Source: Catenulispora sp. GP43
Lineage (GTDB): Bacteria; Actinomycetota; Actinomycetes; Streptomycetales; Catenulisporaceae
DNA length: 64,000 nucleotides
Assembly (NCBI RefSeq): GCF_041260665.1
Contig: NZ_JBGCCT010000038.1
Location: 55,607-119,606, forward strand
Direction: 5' to 3'
The notes below the pieces were generated by a model, which saw only the letters and a program-made list of their open reading frames with translations, made no database searches and was not told the origin of the DNA. This document shows positions 18,363 through 26,300 of the stretch, piece after piece. Both the position numbers and the translations under genes were made by a program. Each line of letters opens with the position of its first letter. Positions within the stretch are counted from its first letter, which is position 1.

Positions 18363-18486
18363 CGGCGAGGCCCGCCGCCATCGCGAGCCCACTGCGCGGC
18401 CGGCCCCCCTGCGTGACCGGCCGTGCGAACCACTTCAGCGCGTGGTGACAGTCGCCCGCGGCGAACAGCGCGTGCAGGACGGACAT
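18223..18486 (-). other. Possible small ORF or PadR-like remnant
   Basis: A minus-strand reading frame opens at ATG 18486 with MSVLHALFAAGDCHHALKWF, which resembles the start of PadR proteins (MSVxHALLA..), then continues into a hydrophobic stretch GLAMAAGLAVTGVVGVAVG and finally into Arg-rich sequence antisense to the hydrolase gene. Upstream are two CATAC-N3-GTATG palindromes of a kind found before PadR-controlled genes. It may be a small membrane peptide or the decayed start of a regulator; the end at 18223 is only where the frame closes. Confidence 0.25.
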
Positions 18487-18983
18487 GTCACGGGACCTGT
18501 GCATACTCGGTATGGTGTTGGGTCATGGGGATATACATACCGGGTATGCAGGGTGGGGCGCAAGGGCCTGGGCTTCCCACCGGCCGGCGCCCGCGCCGCC
18601 AAGCCGGGGTCGCCGTCGCGTGCTGGCACTTGCGCACCGTCCGGCCCAGCCGGGGGCCGTTGCGGCCCGTCCGACCGCCGGGAGTACTGCGACAGTTCGA
18701 TCAGGTCATCGCGCGTCGCGGCCACCACGTCGCGATCCCATGGCGCCCGCTTGCTCGTTGCTCACGGCTCGGCGATACGCCCGAGCGTGACCGCGCGGTC
18801 CCCCCGTGTGCGGTGCGGAGTCGCCCGCGCGGTCACGCGGAGCGGTGGGCGGCGGGACGGTCGGCTGGCCCCCTGGCGCGAGGCCCCGGCATCCGCCCCC
18901 CGGCGCCGCCGCCGAGCCCGTTGTCTCCGGACCCGGTGCGGCCGACGCCGGGGCCTCACGGCCGGCCGGACCGCCGCCCGCCC
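18363..18983. other. Long stretch without a confident gene
   Basis: About 620 nt lie between the hydrolase and the next confident gene. The only ordered signals are the CATAC-N3-GTATG pair (18502-18548) and the weak minus-strand frame described separately. The rest (18560-18980) is GC-rich, with Arg/Pro/Gly-rich readings in all frames and nothing recognised. A decayed gene is possible. Confidence 0.5.
18502..18548. promoter_or_regulatory. Two CATAC-N3-GTATG palindromes
   Basis: CATACTCGGTATG (18502-18514) and CATACCGGGTATG (18536-18548) share the same 5-bp arms and 3-nt spacer, with centres 34 bp apart. They are AT-rich against a very GC-rich background. The form is like PadR operators, but no intact PadR gene adjoins them; the nearest frame is the weak minus-strand ORF whose ATG is at 18486. 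Confidence 0.6.
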
Positions 18984-19385
18984 TCAGCGGATGCGCTCTG
19001 GCAGCGCGATCCCGGTGAGGGCCGCCAGCCGCCGGCGGCTGGCGACGCTGAGCGTGGCCAGGGCGCCGGTGCCGACGATGAGCAGGACCGTCTGGAGGGT
19101 TTCGCGGACGGCGCGGGAGTCCGTGTCACGCCGTTGCGCGGCAGCGGTGAGCGGGACCAGGCAGTCGGCCAGATCCTCGCGGACGGCCTCGGGCAGGCCC
19201 GGCCACAGGTGCCGGATCCGGGACGCCAGCTCGTCGATCGCCAGGGCGTCGGCCTCGGCGTCGGCACCGACTCCGGCACCGACGCCGGCCTCGGCATCGG
19301 CGTCGGTCCCCCGCGCCGGCGCCGCCGCACGCCCGGAGCCGACGCTGCCGCCCGAGCGACCCGGCTGGGCTCTGCCTGTCTCCAC
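18984..19385 (-). CDS. Small hypothetical protein with C-terminal hydrophobic helix
   Basis: A 133-residue protein, starting at GTG 19385 because GGAGGGGAG lies 6 nt upstream. After a Gly/Ala/Arg-rich and then acidic N-terminus (repeats of DADAEA and GVGAG), residues about 50-95 are helical (ALAIDELASRIRHLWPGLPEAVREDLADCLVPL). A hydrophobic segment, TVLLIVGTGALATLSV, lies near 103-118, followed by a basic tail RRRLAALTGIALPERIR. It could be membrane-anchored by its C-terminal part. It is divergent from the XRE gene at 19533, and the pair shares a 147-nt control region, which hints at a link to the downstream TIR/kinase operon. Unrecognised family. Confidence 0.6.
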   Translation of the reverse strand: METGRAQPGRSGGSVGSGRAAAPARGTDADAEAGVGAGVGADAEADALAIDELASRIRHLWPGLPEAVREDLADCLVPLTAAAQRRDTDSRAVRETLQTVLLIVGTGALATLSVASRRRLAALTGIALPERIR

Positions 19386-19532
19386 CGCTTCTCCCCTCCA
19401 TCCGGTCCTGTCCACTGAACCTAGGAAGGCCGGAGCCCGCGGGACAGAGTTGCCCGTCTCCAATCCGCATTCGCCACCCTTACAGGGTTCTGATATCTCC
19501 CCACCAGCGCGGCGCGGCCATACGCTGAGCCA

Positions 19533-21143
19533 GTGCTCGAATTCATGCCCGGAGACCCCGGATCGGCCCCAGACGACCTGCGCACCCTGCGCACGGCCGC
19601 CGGTCTGAGCCTGCGTGCACTGGCAGCGCACAGCGGCTACAGCACCTCCTATCTGTCCCGGTTGGAGAACGGACGACGCGCGGCGACCCCGGAAGTCGTC
19701 CGGCTCTACACCACCCTCGCCGAACCGGCCGATAGAAAACAGAACCCTCAGATACCCAGCCCACGACGGCCCGCGGACCGGACATCGGGTCCGGCGCGCA
19801 GCGAGTTGGGCATCGTCTGGTTCGGCGCCGAGATCCGGCGGCTGCGCATGGCCGAGGGCAAGTCCCTGGACGCCCTCGGCGGCGAGGTCTACATATCGCG
19901 CGCCTACCTCGGCAAGATCGAGCAGGGCAGCGCCCGCGGCACCTACCAGCTGGCCCTGGCCCTGGACGGCGCGCTCGGCGCCGGCGGCCGCCTGGCGCGG
20001 CTGTTCCTGTCCGAACACGCCCGGATCGGCCCGGTACCGGCCGACATCGGCATCCTGGACGGCCCCGGCATCGCGAACCGCGTCACCGATCCGCGCGATA
20101 GTCAGAATCCTGATGCGCACATCGATCCACACACCGACCTGCACACTGACCTACACACCGACCTACACACCGACCTACACACCGACCCGCGCGCCGACCC
20201 CGCCGACCCGGCCGAGTTCGCCGCCGCGGCCCTGGACCGTCTGGACACCCTGCGCGCCCTGAGCCACCGCAGCGGCCCGCACGCGGTGTTCGCCGAACTC
20301 AGCCACGGCGTCGCCGACCTGCACAACCGCGCCGCAGCTGTCCTCCCGTCGGCCGCCGCGCCGCTGCGCTCGGCGGCCCTGCGCTACGCCGAGTTCCTCG
20401 GCTGGACCGCCCAGGAGACCGGCCACGACGCCATAGCGCTGCGCTGGACCCGCACCGCCCGCGACTGGGCCCGCGCCATCGGCGACACCGACGCCGTCGG
20501 CTACGCGCTGATCCGCCAGTCCCAGTGGGCCCGGCGCCGCGGCGAGGCCGAGCAGGCCGTCGACCACGCCCGGGCGGCCGGCGCGCTGCCCGGCATCTCC
20601 CCGCGCATCCGGCAGTTCGCGGCGCAACGGGAGGCGCAGGCGTGCGCGCTGGCCAAGGACGAGGCGGCGTTCCGCCGCGCGCTGGACCGCTTCCACGACC
20701 TCGCCGGCACCGGCCAGGAACCCGCCGGGGACGCCGATCCGGTGCGCCCGCAATGGGGCCCGCGGCCGGACCCGGTCTTCGAGCAGTCCCGGATCCTGGA
20801 GGCGACCTGCCTGATCGACCTCGGCGACTTCCGCGCCGCGGCCGTGCTGTTCGCCGAGCACATGGGACGGCTGGCCGGCGGCAGCCGCACCGGCTACGCA
20901 CGCCTGGCCGTGCGGGAGGCGACCGCCTACGCCCACCTCGGCGAGGCCGATCTGGCCTGCGAGGTGGCGGCCCGGTGGCTGCCGGTGGTGGCCCGGGTGG
21001 GCTCGGCCTCGCTGCGCGGCGACCTGAACCGTCTGACCCGCACCCTGAACCGGCACCGCGCCCGGCCCGCGGTGCGGGACCTGCTTCCGGACCTGTCCGC
21101 CCTGGCCCGCGCCGCCGGCTCGGCCCCCGTCATCGACCGCTGA
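19533..21143 (+). CDS. XRE-family regulator with two HTH domains and helical-repeat sensor region
   Basis: A 536-residue protein. Residues about 14-60 are a first XRE HTH (LRTLRTAAGLSLRALAAHSGYSTSYLSRLENGRR) and about 98-140 a second (GAEIRRLRMAEGKSLDALGGEVYISRAYLGKIEQGS). A linker with TDLH repeats (about 200-218, from 12-bp DNA repeats) leads to about 300 residues of Ala-rich helices resembling tetratricopeptide repeats (ALRWTRTARDWARAIGDTDAVGYALIRQSQWARRRGEAEQA). It ends 60 nt before the TIR gene on the same strand, so it is the likely regulator or sensor of that operon. The start is GTG 19533; ATG 19545 is possible. Paired HTHs in one chain are unusual. Confidence 0.8.
   Translation: MLEFMPGDPGSAPDDLRTLRTAAGLSLRALAAHSGYSTSYLSRLENGRRAATPEVVRLYTTLAEPADRKQNPQIPSPRRPADRTSGPARSELGIVWFGAEIRRLRMAEGKSLDALGGEVYISRAYLGKIEQGSARGTYQLALALDGALGAGGRLARLFLSEHARIGPVPADIGILDGPGIANRVTDPRDSQNPDAHIDPHTDLHTDLHTDLHTDLHTDPRADPADPAEFAAAALDRLDTLRALSHRSGPHAVFAELSHGVADLHNRAAAVLPSAAAPLRSAALRYAEFLGWTAQETGHDAIALRWTRTARDWARAIGDTDAVGYALIRQSQWARRRGEAEQAVDHARAAGALPGISPRIRQFAAQREAQACALAKDEAAFRRALDRFHDLAGTGQEPAGDADPVRPQWGPRPDPVFEQSRILEATCLIDLGDFRAAAVLFAEHMGRLAGGSRTGYARLAVREATAYAHLGEADLACEVAARWLPVVARVGSASLRGDLNRLTRTLNRHRARPAVRDLLPDLSALARAAGSAPVIDR
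20130..20189 (+). repeat. 12-bp coding tandem repeat, five units
   Basis: Five units of CACACCGACCTA or close variants run from 20130 to 20189 and encode (HTDL)n in the linker of the XRE regulator. The near identity of the units suggests recent slippage expansion. Confidence 0.85.
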
Positions 21144-21203
21144 CCGGTCCACCGGACCGGCCCGAACCCCACCGCAACGCCCGCGACGAGGAGCGCACCA
21201 CCC

Positions 21204-21839
21204 ATGCCCGACACCAAGCACCTGATATTCGTCAACTACCGGGGCACCGACGAGATCTGGGCCACCGAGTACGTCCACGCCCGGATGACCGAGGCGTTCG
21301 GCGCCGACGTCGTGTTCAAGGCGGGCAACTCGCTGCGGCCGGGCGAGGTGTACGCCCCGATCCTGGAGGAGAAGGCCGCGCACTGCCCGGTGATGCTGGT
21401 CTGCATGGGCCCGGCCTGGCTGGGCGCGCCGGACGCCTCCGGCACGCGCCGGCTGGACTCCCCCGACGACTGGGTCCGCAAGGAGATCCGGCTGGCGCTG
21501 CGGGCCGGGAACCTGGTGGTGCCGCTGCTGATCGGCAACCACGGCGAGGTCTCGGTGCCGGACGCCGACGCGCTGCCGCCGGACCTGCGGGACCTGGTGA
21601 CGCACCAGGCGCGGCGGCTCGCGCCGGGCGGCGGGCTGGACGCCACGATGCCGGCGCTGATCGAGGAGCTGGCCGAGGCGGTGCCGGAACTGGGGGCGTG
21701 CCGTACCACCCGGCTGCGGGAGAAGGCTGATCAGCGGCCTGCTTCGCCGAATCAGGACGCGTATTCGACGGTGTTCAACATCGACCGCGTGCGCGGGGAC
21801 GTCGTCGGCCGCGACAAGAACGTGGGCCGCCAGCCGTGA
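21204..21839 (+). CDS. TIR-domain protein, likely NAD-consuming effector
   Basis: A 211-residue protein. Residues 5-140 form a TIR domain: strand HLIFVNYRGTDE, then FGADVVFKAGNSLRPGEVY, the core strand CPVMLVCMGPAWLG and LDSPDDWVRKEIRLAL. Glu94 in DDWVRKEI aligns with the catalytic Glu of SARM1 (DWVHKEI), which supports NADase activity. The C-terminal tail (about 185-211) carries FNIDRVRGDVVGRDKNVG, a motif repeated in the N-terminal part of the next protein. It starts the six-gene operon after the XRE regulator and overlaps the next gene by 4 nt. A role as nucleotide-depleting or signalling effector is inferred from the family. Confidence 0.82.
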   Translation: MPDTKHLIFVNYRGTDEIWATEYVHARMTEAFGADVVFKAGNSLRPGEVYAPILEEKAAHCPVMLVCMGPAWLGAPDASGTRRLDSPDDWVRKEIRLALRAGNLVVPLLIGNHGEVSVPDADALPPDLRDLVTHQARRLAPGGGLDATMPALIEELAEAVPELGACRTTRLREKADQRPASPNQDAYSTVFNIDRVRGDVVGRDKNVGRQP

Positions 21840-24388
21840 GCGGGTCGACGACCGACTCGGCCGGCGCGGTCGCGGCTGCGGCCGCGGCCGGTCCGCCGCC
21901 GGGTGGTCCCGCCCCTGGCGCGAATCCGGCTCCGCCGGGCCAGGGCCCTGGGCCGGGTCCGGGTCCGGGCCAGGGACCAGGTCAGGGTCCGAGTCCGAGT
22001 CCGGGCAACGGCCAGGGCCAGGGCCCGGGTCCCGCCCCGAATCCGGGCCGAGCACAGGAGAACTCGGGGTCCCAGTCGGAGACCTCCGACCAGCCCGCGA
22101 ACACCCAGCCCACCGAAACCGCCCCGGAATCCCACAGCATCGGCTCCGGCCAGACCGTCGCCGACGCCACCGCCGACCGCGGCGCGGGCAGCCGCCGCCG
22201 CGCGTTCCTGCGCCAGGCCGACCGCATCCGCACCGTCGAGGGCGACGCGGTGGGCCGGGACAAGGTCGTGAACATCTTCGGCACCGAGGAGACGGTCCGG
22301 CTGCCGCTGATGGCGCCGGTGCTCGTGGAGTCGGCGCGCAGCGTGTTCGTGGCGCCCGGGCAGTGGGACGACGTGCTGGCCGTCGCGGTCCACAAGCGCG
22401 TGGTCGTGCTGCGCGGCACCGTCGGCCACGGCCGCACCACCGCGGCACTGCGCCTGCTCCCGCACTCCGACCCGGTCTACCACCTCGGTGCGGCGGAGCT
22501 TGCGCGGCTGCCGGACGTCCTGCTCACCGCCGATCAGGACACGACGATGCAGGACCTGCGCGGCGCCGGCTTCGTGCTCGACGACGCGGCCGAGTTCGGC
22601 ACGCTCACCGCCTCGGTGCTGCGCGGTCTGGAGGCGGCCCTGGACGTCACCGACGCGCGCCTGGTGCTGGCCGCCGACGCCGCCTCGGCGCTGCCCGCGG
22701 AAGGGTTCCTGGACCACGTCGTGGATCTGCCCGCGCAGCCGGACCTGGCCGAGGTGCTGGCCGCGCACCTGCGCCGGCGCCTGGACGAGGAGCGCACCGC
22801 GCGCCTGCTGGCCCGGCCCGGGATCCGGGATCTGGTCGCCGAGCAGCTCACGGCCGGCACGGCGTGCTCGGTGGCGGTCCGTCTGGCCGACATCCTGGCC
22901 GATGAGGAGTTGGGCGGCGGGGCCGAGCCGGAGCCGGTGGCACGGCGGCTGTCGCGGCGGGCCGCCGACGACTTCAGCACCTGGTTCGCCGGGCTGCGCG
23001 ACATCGAGACCCGCTGCCACGCGGTGGCGCTGGCGGTGCTGGAGGGCGTCGGGCAGGAGACGGTCGCGGTGGCGGCCGAGGATCTGCGGCGGCGCCTCGA
23101 GCCGGAGCCGCCGGTGCTGGTCACCGACACCGCCGCCGCGGGGTTCCGGGACCGCGGGGACCCGTTCACCCCGACCCAGGACGAGTTGCTGGGCCGGCTG
23201 CGGGCCCGGACCTCCAACACCACCGTCACCGGGCCCTTCGGCACCGCCCCGGCCGAGGTCGTCGGCTACCTGGATCCGGCCTATCCGGCCGCGGTGCTGC
23301 GCCACGTCTGGACCCGGCACCGGATCCACGACGACCTGCTCGACTGGCTCACCGGCCTGGCCGAGGACCCCTCGGAGCAGATCCGGATCCTGGCCGGCTC
23401 GGCGCTGGGCACGCTGGCCACGCTGTCCTTCGACTTCGTGTGCCGCAGGGTCCTGATTCCCTGGGTGTTCGACGAGGACCGGTTCCGCCGCGAGGCGGTG
23501 GCCTACGCGCTGCGGGTGGTGGCAGCCCAGGCGCAACTGCGGCCCGCCGTCCAGGCCCTGACCCGCGGCTGGTACGCCGACCGCGACAAGCCGCTGGGGC
23601 AGGCCACCGCGGCCCTGGTACACGGGCTGGGCCTGGGCCGGCAGGACCCGGCAGGCTCGGCCGAGGCGGTGCTTCGGCTGCTGGCCGTGGACGACAGCCG
23701 GGTCGGCATCGCCGTCGGGCACGCGCTGGCCGAACTGGTCGCCACCGGCGAGCCGGAACGGGCCCGCACGATCGTGGCCCGGCTGGCCGACGCCGTGCTG
23801 GAGCACGAGACGACGCTGTCCGCGCAGCTGGGGTTCCTGCTGCTGGGGGTGCTGATCCTGGCCGAGCGGCCGGTGCGGGCCGACGGCGCCGGGGCGCCGA
23901 CCGGTCCGGCCAGTCCCACGACCCGGCGAACGGCCGTTCTGACGTCGCAGAGCGCTGATCGCGCCGGCCGCGCCGGCAACGCCGACAAGCCCGATAGCGC
24001 CGACAAGCCCGGCAGCACCGCCGAGCCCGGTGACACCGCCAAGCCCGGCGGCACCGTCACCTGGCCCTACCTCCTGGACCTCGCCGCCGCCCGCCCCGAC
24101 GCCCGCGGCCCGGTCGTCCGGCTGTGGCGCCACGTCCTGGACGACGCGCCGCTGCACGAGGAGGCCGCCTCGGTGCTGACCGCCTGGGCCTCGATGGCCG
24201 AGAGCGACCCCGACCTGTGCGAGGCCTTCGTCCGGCTGGGCCTGGCCGTGGCCCGGGACCACGACCGAGTCCGCAGGATCCTGATACGCCTGGCGGACAC
24301 CTGGACCGAACCGGACAACCTGGCCCCGCTGCCCAAGACCGGCGACGCGCTGCGGCGCGTCCTGGCCCCATCCAGGGAGCTTCCATGA
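21836..24388 (+). CDS. P-loop NTPase with helical repeats and low-complexity N-terminus
   Basis: An 850-residue protein from GTG 21836 (GTGA overlap with the TIR gene). Residues 20-75 are a Gly/Pro/Gln linker. Residues 135-148 carry EGDAVGRDKVVNIF, matching the TIR tail. A Walker A-like GTVGHGRTT lies at 194-202 and a Walker B-like FVLDD at 246-250. The middle and C-terminal parts are Ala/Leu-rich helices resembling HEAT repeats (RFRREAVAYALRVVAAQAQLRPAVQALTRG). An Asp-Lys-Pro-Gly repeat insertion lies near 710-735. The layout resembles STAND-type sensor NTPases that bind a trigger and recruit a TIR partner. The ATPase site departs slightly from consensus, so activity needs testing. Confidence 0.72.
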   Translation: MSGSTTDSAGAVAAAAAAGPPPGGPAPGANPAPPGQGPGPGPGPGQGPGQGPSPSPGNGQGQGPGPAPNPGRAQENSGSQSETSDQPANTQPTETAPESHSIGSGQTVADATADRGAGSRRRAFLRQADRIRTVEGDAVGRDKVVNIFGTEETVRLPLMAPVLVESARSVFVAPGQWDDVLAVAVHKRVVVLRGTVGHGRTTAALRLLPHSDPVYHLGAAELARLPDVLLTADQDTTMQDLRGAGFVLDDAAEFGTLTASVLRGLEAALDVTDARLVLAADAASALPAEGFLDHVVDLPAQPDLAEVLAAHLRRRLDEERTARLLARPGIRDLVAEQLTAGTACSVAVRLADILADEELGGGAEPEPVARRLSRRAADDFSTWFAGLRDIETRCHAVALAVLEGVGQETVAVAAEDLRRRLEPEPPVLVTDTAAAGFRDRGDPFTPTQDELLGRLRARTSNTTVTGPFGTAPAEVVGYLDPAYPAAVLRHVWTRHRIHDDLLDWLTGLAEDPSEQIRILAGSALGTLATLSFDFVCRRVLIPWVFDEDRFRREAVAYALRVVAAQAQLRPAVQALTRGWYADRDKPLGQATAALVHGLGLGRQDPAGSAEAVLRLLAVDDSRVGIAVGHALAELVATGEPERARTIVARLADAVLEHETTLSAQLGFLLLGVLILAERPVRADGAGAPTGPASPTTRRTAVLTSQSADRAGRAGNADKPDSADKPGSTAEPGDTAKPGGTVTWPYLLDLAAARPDARGPVVRLWRHVLDDAPLHEEAASVLTAWASMAESDPDLCEAFVRLGLAVARDHDRVRRILIRLADTWTEPDNLAPLPKTGDALRRVLAPSRELP

Positions 24389-26250
24389 CCGGCACCGAAG
24401 TACGCCTCATCCTCGACACCCGGCCGGTGCCGCGCGGCCCGCTCTCCTCGGCCCAGCCGGCGCAGCCGAACGTCGCCGTCGTCTACGCCACCGGCTTCGG
24501 CGAGGTGGCCAGCTTCGACGGCCGGCCGCTGCGCCGCGGGCAGCAGCTGATGTCCAAGTACCGCTTCCGCTACGACGTCGACCTGTCCGACCACCGCCGC
24601 ACCGCGCGCCTGGAGCGCACGCCGCTGCCCTCGCGCGAGGACGCGTACCGCTTCGACGCCGAGGTGGACGTCGGGTTCCGGGTCAGCGACCCGGAGGCGA
24701 TCGTGCGCCGCAACGTCGGCGACGCCCTGCCGATCGTCTACGGCCACCTGGCCGCGCAGTTCCGGCTGGTGACCCGCAAGTACGACATCCGCCGCGCCGA
24801 GGACGCCGAGCTGGAGATCAACAGCTGGTTCGCCCGGCCGGCGGTGCTGGAGGAGGGCATCACCATCTACTACTGCAGCGTCCGGCTCTCCCCCGACAAC
24901 GCCGCCCGGATCTACCTCCAGCAGCTCGAAGAGGTCCAGCGGGCCACCTCCGTCGGGGCCGCCCGGCACGGCCAGGACGTCGGCGCCGCACAGCACGAGC
25001 ACATCATGGCCCTGATGGCCGAGCAGAGCCGCCAGGAGCTGGACCAGCTCGCCGCGCGCACGCAGCCTGAGCTGGAGGCGCGCGAGATCGCCAAGGCCGA
25101 GCACGAGGCCCGGCTGGCGCACATCGCCGCCGCCGCGCGCCGCGACGAGGACCGCCTGGAGCGCGAGGCGCTGGCGAACTTGCCGCAGGATCTGTGGAGC
25201 GTGCTGATCCTGCACCTGCAAAGGCACCCCGATGAGACCGCGTACGTCACCGACCTGTACGCCCGGCACATGGACGCCCTGGCCGCGCGCCAGGACATCA
25301 ACGACCAGCGGTCGCTGGAGCTGGTCCGCTACATGATGGACCGCGACCTGATCCAGCCGGTGGACATGGGGCAGCTGCGCGATCAGACCCTGAAGCGGGT
25401 CCAGCAGATCGCCGGCCCGGCCGGCGGCGGGGACGCCGCTCTGCCCAGCGCCGGCGAGGGCTGGGACGACCAGCTGCCCGACGGCGTCAGCCAGGTGATC
25501 CGCGGCAGCTCGGTGCCCGGGCCGCCGCCGGGCTCGCCGCCGTCGGCCGGGCGCGCGGTGCCGGTGTACGTGCTCGTCGACGAGTCCGTCGAGCTGCCCG
25601 GCTACCTCGACGCGGTCAACGAGGGCCTGGCCGGGCTGCCGGCCGCGCTGGCCCGCAACCCGGACACGGTCGGCGCGATCCGGCTGGCGCTGCTGGGCTA
25701 CGCCGCCGAGGTGGCGGTGCGGATCCCGCTGACCGGCGTCTCCGGAGCCGGCACGGTCCCGGCGCTGACCCCGCGCGGCGGCTGCCGGCTGGCCCCGGCG
25801 CTGACCGACCTGCGCGAGCGGCTGACCGCCGACATCGACCGCTGCAAGAGCCACGACCTGGTGGTCGGCCGGCCGGTGGTGGTCGTGCTCAGCGCCGCCG
25901 CGCCGCACGACCCGCAGGACTGGCCGGCGGCGCACCACGCGCTGACCGACCGCGCGACCTTCCGCTACGCCCCGACGATCGTGGCCTGCGGCCTGGGCGG
26001 CGCGGACCCGGCGACGGTGGCGCGCCTGGCCACCCAGCCCGGGCAGGCCTTCCAGGCCGCAGCGGGCATGCCGGTGGAGTACTCGGTGCGCTCCTTCACC
26101 GACTTCCTGGCGCGGTTCGTCGCCCACTGGGCCGCCGAGTCGCTGACCGGCGCCGGGCGCGCGGTCCTGGACCGGCCGGCCGGCTTCGTCCCGGCCGTCG
26201 CGCCGCCGCAGGAGCCCCGCGCCCCGCACGAGAGTCCGAACCAGTACTGA
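24385..26250 (+). CDS. Large vWA protein with possible SPFH-like N-terminal region
   Basis: A 621-residue protein from ATG 24385 (ATGA overlap). Residues about 25-180 (VGFRVSDPEAIVRRNVGDALPIVYGHLAAQFRLVTRKYDI) look like an SPFH/band-7 domain. A charged helical stretch of about 80 residues rich in Glu, Ala and Arg (LDQLAARTQPELEAREIAKA) follows, likely a coiled coil. Residues 390-590 form a von Willebrand A domain (VPVYVLVDESVELPGYLDAVNEGL). Its MIDAS reads D399-E-S-V-E403 instead of DxSxS, so metal binding is probably weakened. It pairs with the small vWA protein encoded 50 nt downstream. The SPFH assignment is tentative; the vWA call is firm. Confidence 0.72.
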   Translation: MTGTEVRLILDTRPVPRGPLSSAQPAQPNVAVVYATGFGEVASFDGRPLRRGQQLMSKYRFRYDVDLSDHRRTARLERTPLPSREDAYRFDAEVDVGFRVSDPEAIVRRNVGDALPIVYGHLAAQFRLVTRKYDIRRAEDAELEINSWFARPAVLEEGITIYYCSVRLSPDNAARIYLQQLEEVQRATSVGAARHGQDVGAAQHEHIMALMAEQSRQELDQLAARTQPELEAREIAKAEHEARLAHIAAAARRDEDRLEREALANLPQDLWSVLILHLQRHPDETAYVTDLYARHMDALAARQDINDQRSLELVRYMMDRDLIQPVDMGQLRDQTLKRVQQIAGPAGGGDAALPSAGEGWDDQLPDGVSQVIRGSSVPGPPPGSPPSAGRAVPVYVLVDESVELPGYLDAVNEGLAGLPAALARNPDTVGAIRLALLGYAAEVAVRIPLTGVSGAGTVPALTPRGGCRLAPALTDLRERLTADIDRCKSHDLVVGRPVVVVLSAAAPHDPQDWPAAHHALTDRATFRYAPTIVACGLGGADPATVARLATQPGQAFQAAAGMPVEYSVRSFTDFLARFVAHWAAESLTGAGRAVLDRPAGFVPAVAPPQEPRAPHESPNQY

Positions 26251-26286
26251 CCCCAACCAGTACTGACCCCAACCAGTACCGACACC
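26239..26286 (+). repeat. 16-bp tandem repeat x3 spanning a stop codon
   Basis: AACCAGTACTGACCCC at 26239-26254 recurs perfectly at 26255-26270 and with two changes at 26271-26286. The TGA of the preceding gene is in the first copy and is reproduced in the second. The third copy ends just before the AAGGAGG ribosome site of the next gene. Confidence 0.9.
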
Positions 26287-26300
26287 AAGGAGGCTGATCC

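Noticed and set aside
20175..22448. Long minus-strand open frame opposite the XRE, TIR and NTPase genes
   Set aside because: Its protein is Arg/Pro/Gly-rich with no domain, and it lies antisense to well-supported genes. Open antisense frames are common at this GC content.
21752..26256. Two very long minus-strand frames opposite the NTPase and vWA genes
   Set aside because: Their composition is Arg/Gly/Gln/Val-rich with no recognisable motif. The plus strand has translationally coupled genes with clear motifs.
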